Shown one piece after another: positions 59,667 to 64,000 of a DNA stretch of 64,000 nt. The DNA is from Flavobacterium sandaracinum (GTDB lineage: Bacteria; Bacteroidota; Bacteroidia; Flavobacteriales; Flavobacteriaceae), in assembly GCF_004349135.1 (NCBI RefSeq), contig NZ_SMFN01000013.1, positions 43,124 to 107,123 of the forward strand, given 5' to 3'. The translations under genes and the position numbers were made by a program. How positions within the stretch are numbered: the stretch's first letter is position 1; each line of letters opens with the position of its first letter. Under the pieces are notes generated by a model. The model ran no database searches. It worked only from the letters and a program-made list of their open reading frames with translations, and was not told where the DNA came from.

Positions 59667-60275
59667 ATGAATACTAATTTTTTCAATCAGATAGCACAGT
59701 TGGACTTTACAGGAGTATTACAACTGAATATTTCAAAAGGAGCAGAAAATAACCTAATTGTTTCGGTTATCCTCAACAACGAACAATGCGGAGATAACGC
59801 CAAAAATCTAATTCCGCCATTGACATTTAATGCAACGCCCCAAGAGTTTGACGATGGATTTTTTGAGCAAATTACCGCACCTATCCAAACCGTTTCGGGT
59901 TTAATGGTGGATATGGAGAAATTTCTAAAACAAATGGAAGAAGTCAGAAAACAATCGGCTATGGAGAAAGAAAAAGCCGATAAACAGAAGAAAGAACAAG
60001 AAGCCAAAGACAAGAAATTTAAAGATGCAATGGCAAAGGCGGAAGAACTAGAAAAAGAAGGCAAATTCCGTGAAGCATGGATGAAAGTACCCGAGATAAC
60101 AGAGTTTCCCGAAAAAGCGGACGAGATACGCAAACGTAAAAACGCATTGTCTGAAAAGTTTGTAACACCGAGCCTTTTTGGAGCAATGGAAGAAGTAAAA
60201 CCCGAACTGCACCAAGAGGAAGAAGTTACAGTAAATTATCCTACCGATGAAACGGACGAAGAACAAGAATATTAA
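59667..60275 (+). CDS. PRTRC system protein E
   Basis: 202 residues from the ATG at 59667 (MNTNFFNQIAQLDFTGVLQL). The N-terminal ~90 residues are the conserved PRTRC E domain (LIVSVILNN, LIPPLTFNATPQEFDDGF), then a Lys/Glu coiled coil (about 95-150) and an acidic tail. Part of the ParB-related/ThiF-related cassette of conjugative elements; biochemical role unknown. Confidence 0.87.
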   Translation: MNTNFFNQIAQLDFTGVLQLNISKGAENNLIVSVILNNEQCGDNAKNLIPPLTFNATPQEFDDGFFEQITAPIQTVSGLMVDMEKFLKQMEEVRKQSAMEKEKADKQKKEQEAKDKKFKDAMAKAEELEKEGKFREAWMKVPEITEFPEKADEIRKRKNALSEKFVTPSLFGAMEEVKPELHQEEEVTVNYPTDETDEEQEY

Positions 60276-60292
60276 TCCAAAAAATCAGAGTT

Positions 60293-60511
60293 ATGTTAGT
60301 AGCAACGCAATTAAAGCGAGTTTTTATACTCAAAGATAAAGGACAGGACATTAGACTAACCGAACCCGAACCACGTTGGAGCGTGGAAGCCGTAATGAAT
60401 TTTTACGCCAATTTGTACCCGATACTTACAACGGCAAAAGTATCTGCTCCGCAAATAAAAGACGATGCAATTGAGTACAAATTTGAAAGCGTAATGGGTA
60501 CAAAAGGTTAA
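60293..60511 (+). CDS. PRTRC system protein C
   Basis: 72 residues. RVFILKDKGQDIRLTEPEPR and SVEAVMNFYANLYPILTTAK then EYKFESVMGTKG match PRTRC protein C, a ubiquitin-like small protein of the cassette. 17 bp after protein E. Possibly a substrate of the ThiF-like enzyme encoded downstream. Confidence 0.9.
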   Translation: MLVATQLKRVFILKDKGQDIRLTEPEPRWSVEAVMNFYANLYPILTTAKVSAPQIKDDAIEYKFESVMGTKG

Positions 60512-60527
60512 ACCAAAAATCAAAACG

Positions 60528-61703
60528 ATGAATTATGCAACCACATATCCTATCGGGAATTATCAGCATACCCGAACAGAAAAGACAACGGCAATTGCAC
60601 CGACAATTCGGCGAGTTCGCACAATGGATGCAAAGACCAAAAGATGCAAACCAAGTACAAAAAGACAAGCGGAAAGCCGTACCAATAGCAATGTTGCCAA
60701 TGGTTTTCTAAAGTGTATATTCCTGCCTAAACTGAAAACGCAACAATCCTTACAGGCTTGTAAAGAAATAGCAAAAACAGAGAGGGATTTTTATCAATCC
60801 CTTTCCAAACTTGCCGAGCAATATGGCATAGAACCAATGCAAACACAAATTTATGGCTATCCCTACAATATAGCGTTGGCGATGTGGGATATAGAAACCA
60901 AGTTAAAACGCACCCATTTAAATTGGAATAGTTTGAGATTGGTACAGGACAGTAAGAAAACATTTTTTGTAAGTGAGGAACGATACGATACAAGAACGAC
61001 CTTGTATTATATTCCTATCGTTCCGCTCTTTAAAATGCTCAACGACAAAAGGCGTAAAAAGACTGCTCAATTATTGGTTTCCGTATGCAGTTATCTGTAT
61101 CACATTGTTGGTATTCCGTATTACAGACAAGAAAATAGTTATCTGTATTGGATGTATGAGATGATGACCGATTGGGTGGAACAGGACAATGAAACGGACG
61201 AAACGGAGAAATATAAAAGTGAGTTAAGGCAAGCCGAACAAATTGGCGACAAAATAGAACAGAAAATATTCAACCGTATCAATTTACAACTATTTGAAGA
61301 GCGTTTAAAAAACTTCAAAAAACTTGATGAATTTGACCAAGAATGTTGGCAAGTAGCTTGTAAAGTTTTTGAACTTTTTACGGAATATCCAATAACAAGT
61401 ATTTTTAAAAATGCACCCATTTCCGAACAAGACTCTTACGACAATGATTACGACAATGAAATCCTTGGAATGGAAAAGTACATTTCATTTGTAGCAGATA
61501 CCAAAGGTTGGCTGTATGAACGTCTTTCGGATAGCATTAACAATGAATTTAATGAGTATGGAGCAATGGCAGAACCAACAATTAGCAAACACTTTGACGG
61601 AAGCGAGAAAACATATACTAACCTTGATTTTGAAAACCGCTTGTTTCCGATACTAAATGATTTATGCGGTTTATTAGATGAATATAAAACAGCAGAAAAA
61701 TGA
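60528..61703 (+). CDS. PRTRC-associated protein of unknown function (start uncertain)
   Basis: 391 codons as an open frame, but the first ~55 residues (Thr/Arg/Ser-rich) look like a wrong-frame reading; the natural protein begins around LPKLKTQQSLQACKEIAKTE. The +1 frame at 60535-60711 gives a much more protein-like N-terminus that joins smoothly by a one-base shift near 60708. The rest is helical with TLYYIPIVPLFKMLNDKRRK and YLYWMYEMMTDWVEQDN. Located between PRTRC C and B genes; overlaps the B gene by 4 bp. Confidence 0.75.
   Translation: MNYATTYPIGNYQHTRTEKTTAIAPTIRRVRTMDAKTKRCKPSTKRQAESRTNSNVANGFLKCIFLPKLKTQQSLQACKEIAKTERDFYQSLSKLAEQYGIEPMQTQIYGYPYNIALAMWDIETKLKRTHLNWNSLRLVQDSKKTFFVSEERYDTRTTLYYIPIVPLFKMLNDKRRKKTAQLLVSVCSYLYHIVGIPYYRQENSYLYWMYEMMTDWVEQDNETDETEKYKSELRQAEQIGDKIEQKIFNRINLQLFEERLKNFKKLDEFDQECWQVACKVFELFTEYPITSIFKNAPISEQDSYDNDYDNEILGMEKYISFVADTKGWLYERLSDSINNEFNEYGAMAEPTISKHFDGSEKTYTNLDFENRLFPILNDLCGLLDEYKTAEK
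60535..60711 (+). CDS. Overlapping +1 ORF, likely true N-terminus of the next protein
   Basis: 58 codons from the ATG at 60535 to the TAA at 60709-60711: MQPHILSGIISIPEQKRQRQ, FGEFAQWMQRPKDANQVQKD, KRKAVPIAMLPMVF. Its composition is more natural than the overlapping frame. It begins 24 bp after PRTRC C. Either a separate small gene or the start of the downstream protein reached through a frameshift or a missing base. Confidence 0.5.
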   Translation: MQPHILSGIISIPEQKRQRQLHRQFGEFAQWMQRPKDANQVQKDKRKAVPIAMLPMVF

Positions 61704-62422
61704 ATAATACAAACGACATAACCGAGAATTTTGGCACATTATACCACCCGAAATCTGCTTTGGTTTTTTATGAAACCAAAGGTATAAATACAGATATGTA
61801 TGTAGAGCATTTCGATATGGACAAGAACGGTAATCCAATTAATGCGCATCCATTGACTGTAAAAGAAGCCAATCTATTGGCAAAATCATTACAGACGGAT
61901 GAAGAAAAAAATAAAGCTTTTTTAAAACCAAAAGGGATTTTACCAACCAACATTTTACAAATCAACCCGAGCGAAAAGGGTACGGTACTTTGGTACACCA
62001 AATCACAGCAAAGACAACTGTATTTTGTAGATGGTTTGGGCATTCCTAATGGAAAAGCACAAGTACCGCCAATGCTTTGGTTTGCTAATAAAAATAGCCT
62101 GGCAGTATTTGCTTTGTCAAGCGATAGAAGACCGACACAAAAAACGCTTTTGCATTACGCACCATTTTTCAATGTGTATGAAAACGGAAATGTATGTATG
62201 GGAACGGTAACTATTGATATTCAAAATTCGGCTACGGTGGAGGAATTTATACAGGCTTGGGAAAGTTATTTTTTTAATAGTTATTTCAGTCACTTATTAG
62301 GCGAATACAATCCAGTAAAAGGAAATTGTGTAACTATGTGGAAAGACCTAATTGGTACAGACAACCCCTTTCCAAAAGAAGTATTGAAACCAAATAACAA
62401 AACACTTAAAAATCTATTGTGA
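61700..62422 (+). CDS. PRTRC system protein B
   Basis: 240 residues with LYHPKSALVFYETKGINTDM, LWYTKSQQRQLYFVDGLG, PPMLWFANKNSLAVFALSSD and TLLHYAPFFNVYENGNVCMG, the conserved PRTRC B blocks. Overlaps the upstream gene by 4 bp and the ThiF-like gene by 4 bp, so translated as a unit. Role unknown. Confidence 0.92.
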   Translation: MNNTNDITENFGTLYHPKSALVFYETKGINTDMYVEHFDMDKNGNPINAHPLTVKEANLLAKSLQTDEEKNKAFLKPKGILPTNILQINPSEKGTVLWYTKSQQRQLYFVDGLGIPNGKAQVPPMLWFANKNSLAVFALSSDRRPTQKTLLHYAPFFNVYENGNVCMGTVTIDIQNSATVEEFIQAWESYFFNSYFSHLLGEYNPVKGNCVTMWKDLIGTDNPFPKEVLKPNNKTLKNLL

Positions 62423-63219
62423 TGAAAACGAAAATACATTTTACAGATATTGATTTAATTAATCCGACCAATCCGATTTTAGTAAATTTAATTGGTGCAG
62501 GTGGAACAGGTTCAAAGGTTTTGACTGCCTTGATGGAAATGAACCACAGTTTAATTGAGTTGGGACACGCAGGACTACAAATCCGCCTTTGGGATGATGA
62601 TGTAATTACCCAAGCAAATTTAGGCAGACAGCGTTTTGCAGAATGTGAAATTGGATTGTACAAATCCGTTGCATTAATTAACAGAGCCAACCGATTTTCG
62701 GGGACAAATTGGAAATCGGAAACGGCAAAATTCGAAAAAGACTATTTGGATAAATTACCCGAAAAAGCTGGTTCAAGTATTTATATTTCTTGTGTGGACA
62801 GCGTAAAAGCAAGATTTGAGATTGCAGACATTTTAAAAATTTTAAACAACGGTAAAGCCTATTCAAATCGCCCACGGTATTGGTTGGATTTTGGCAATAG
62901 CCAACATACAGGACAAGTTTTACTATCTACAATAGGAAATATCCAACAACCCAATTCAGAGAGATTCGAAACGGTGGCAAGCCTGCCATTGGTTACCGAT
63001 GAATTTGGCGAACTTTTAAAACAGTCTGAAGAGCAGGACGACACGCCAAGTTGCAGTTTAGCTGAAGCATTGGAAAAACAGGATTTATTTATTAATTCGT
63101 CATTGGCGCAAATGGGTTGTTCTTTGCTTTGGAACTTATTTCGTTATGGAATGACGGAATACAGAGGATTTTTTCATAATCTGAAAGACTTCCGCACCCA
63201 CCCGGTAAAAGTCCCCTGA
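62419..63219 (+). CDS. PRTRC ThiF-family (E1-like) protein
   Basis: 266 residues. Adenylate-binding motif NLIGAGGTGSKVLTALMEMN, RLWDDDVITQANLGRQRFAE (Asp, Asn, Arg of E1-type enzymes), ISCVDSVKARFEIADILKIL, and a C-terminal RYGMTEYRGFFHNLKD. ThiF/E1 enzymes adenylate the C-terminus of a ubiquitin-like protein; here the partner may be PRTRC C. Last gene of the PRTRC run. Ends at 63219, followed by CCCGA-TCGGG and other hairpins. Confidence 0.93.
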   Translation: MMKTKIHFTDIDLINPTNPILVNLIGAGGTGSKVLTALMEMNHSLIELGHAGLQIRLWDDDVITQANLGRQRFAECEIGLYKSVALINRANRFSGTNWKSETAKFEKDYLDKLPEKAGSSIYISCVDSVKARFEIADILKILNNGKAYSNRPRYWLDFGNSQHTGQVLLSTIGNIQQPNSERFETVASLPLVTDEFGELLKQSEEQDDTPSCSLAEALEKQDLFINSSLAQMGCSLLWNLFRYGMTEYRGFFHNLKDFRTHPVKVP

Positions 63220-63594
63220 CCCGAAAAATCGGGTGGCAAAAATGCAATTCCTCACTATGGTCGGAAACGCATTTTTGCATCTAATAAGGTGCAACCACTT
63301 TGTCAAAAATCTTCCATTTCATTCTTTCATTTCCCTATTTTCGCCAAACAAGTTGCGAGATATTTTCGTGGGATATTCAGTATCCCATTATTGATTTTAA
63401 CGGACTTCTTTTCTTTTCACATCTGCGACCAAAGAAAAGATTCTGTGTTATAAACCAAATATATTTTTTAAAAATGATAGAAATTTAATACTATCTCTTC
63501 TCTAATTCTCGCTATATATTATTTAAAAATAACAGTTGATGTTCTAATTCTTTATTACTGTGTGAAATTGAGCATAAATTTATACATTTGCCAA
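63220..63594. other. Intergenic region after PRTRC with inverted repeats
   Basis: Hairpin CCCGA-AAAA-TCGGG at 63220-63233 right after the ThiF stop, and AAAAATGC...GCATTTTT at 63238-63276. These may terminate the PRTRC operon. The rest is AT-rich; a 62-codon ORF at 63300 is not supported. TACATTTG at 63583-63590 is an exact -7 element just before the next gene. Confidence 0.55.
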
Positions 63595-63906
63595 ATGAAA
63601 AATTTATCATTCATATTAGCATTAATGGTCTTGGTCTTATCGATCTTGCCAGGCTTTATGGAAGATAAATGCTTTGACGTCATACATCAAACAACAAATA
63701 ATCAGGAAGAAGATAGCGACGGTTGCGGTATGGAATGTTGCTCGCCTTTTTCTAAATGCAATACCTGTACTGGATTTGTAATTACTTCTTTTTATGCTTT
63801 AACATCCAATTATGTCCAACAACCTAAAAAGAAATTAGGTGTAATAACTGCGTCAGCTGTTTCAGACTTCTTCTCTTCCATTTGGCAACCGCCTAAGATT
63901 AATTAA
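63595..63906 (+). CDS. Cys-rich exported protein (DUF6660-like)
   Basis: 103 residues from the ATG at 63595 (MKNLSFILALMVLVLSILPG), a signal peptide. The mature part has DKCFDV, DGCGMECCSPFSKCNTCTG, a cluster of Cys that could bind metal, then a hydrophobic segment and tail. Proteins like this precede metal-efflux or TonB-receptor genes in Bacteroidetes mobile elements. The -7 element at 63583-63590 leaves almost no leader. Suggests metal-resistance cargo beyond the window. Confidence 0.8.
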   Translation: MKNLSFILALMVLVLSILPGFMEDKCFDVIHQTTNNQEEDSDGCGMECCSPFSKCNTCTGFVITSFYALTSNYVQQPKKKLGVITASAVSDFFSSIWQPPKIN

Positions 63907-64000
63907 TGTTTTTAGTGTCTTCGGCACAATAACAAATTGCGGTGCTACAAACCGTCAATTCTTATTTTTCAAACATTAATAATTTTTCATATAATGAAAA

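Larger units (their letters stand above)
52518..64000 (+). mobile_element. Left end of an integrative conjugative element at tRNA-Tyr
   Basis: Starts at the tRNA-Tyr 3' end and runs past the window edge. It contains an integrase (52891), two small regulators, a xis-like gene with a second integrase (55391, 55951), then SSB, DUF932 and PRTRC proteins, the usual early genes of Bacteroidetes conjugative elements. An att-like core at 55137 suggests that the second integrase marks a nested or tandem element. The far end is not in the window. Confidence 0.75.

Noticed and set aside
63300..63488. 62-codon ORF after the PRTRC operon
   Set aside because: No family, very AT-rich, no leader; treated as intergenic.

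Overview
The window is AT-rich, has Bacteroidetes-type -7 promoter elements (TAnnTTTG) and lacks obvious Shine-Dalgarno sequences. Its gene families (Sec-type nitrous oxide reductase cluster, PRTRC conjugative module, Bacteroidetes tyrosine recombinases, DUF4369 thioredoxins) point to a Flavobacterium-like member of the Flavobacteriaceae.

Layout. 1-4 kb: a YbhF/YbhS/YbhR-like ABC-2 exporter (two ATPases, two permeases) cut by the window edge. 4-5.8 kb: a recombinase tail fused into the 3' end of a TIM-barrel flavoenzyme-like gene. 5.9-16.2 kb: a nitrous oxide respiration locus, with a Crp/Fnr regulator, a 12-helix membrane protein, a fasciclin lipoprotein, and a leftward operon of cytochrome c, nosZ, a membrane-NosL fusion, nosD, nosF, nosY, a cupin and a truncated haemoglobin. 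Matching palindromes lie upstream of the regulator and of the operon. 16.3-17.5 kb: decayed hemL and sugar nucleotidyltransferase remnants, the second ending at a 17-bp copy of the tRNA-Tyr 3' end.

18-36.7 kb is a defence island. It is bounded by a 22-bp core (ATTTTCTGYATYGG...) with flanking 11-bp-period TTGTACCA pairs that look like recombinase arm sites. One att-like unit sits at 18.57-18.75 kb, another at 36.6 kb, and a third at 55.1-55.3 kb beside an intact xis-like/integrase pair. The island has its own xis-like gene but its left end is decayed (traG and DUF1016 remnants, no integrase). Its cargo is a PD-(D/E)XK-type protein, a Gabija-like UvrD helicase + OLD nuclease pair, a complete four-gene Wadjet-like jetABCD operon, and a one-gene HNH-nuclease/P-loop ATPase that resembles a STAND (Avs-like) defence protein. 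The last gene fills a slot that is empty in the sister module at 18.05-18.6 kb.

36.9-52.4 kb is ordinary chromosome: saccharopine-dehydrogenase-like enzyme, GYF_2 protein, EamA permease, membrane hydrolase, 2OG oxygenase, MoxR/VWA pair, YchJ-like protein, hybrid-PAS kinase with response regulator, J-domain/KTSC protein, and a DUF4369-thioredoxin lipoprotein gene interrupted by an in-frame TGA. 52.5-64 kb is the left end of an integrative conjugative element at tRNA-Tyr(GTA): integrase, small HTH genes, a second xis/integrase pair, SSB, DUF932, PRTRC proteins E, C, B and ThiF, and the beginning of a probable metal-related cargo region.

The window thus mixes an anaerobic N2O-respiration locus with layered mobile DNA. 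The best candidates for new biology are the HNH-ATPase gene, the nuclease partner beside the Gabija-like pair, and the tandem att/slot architecture.
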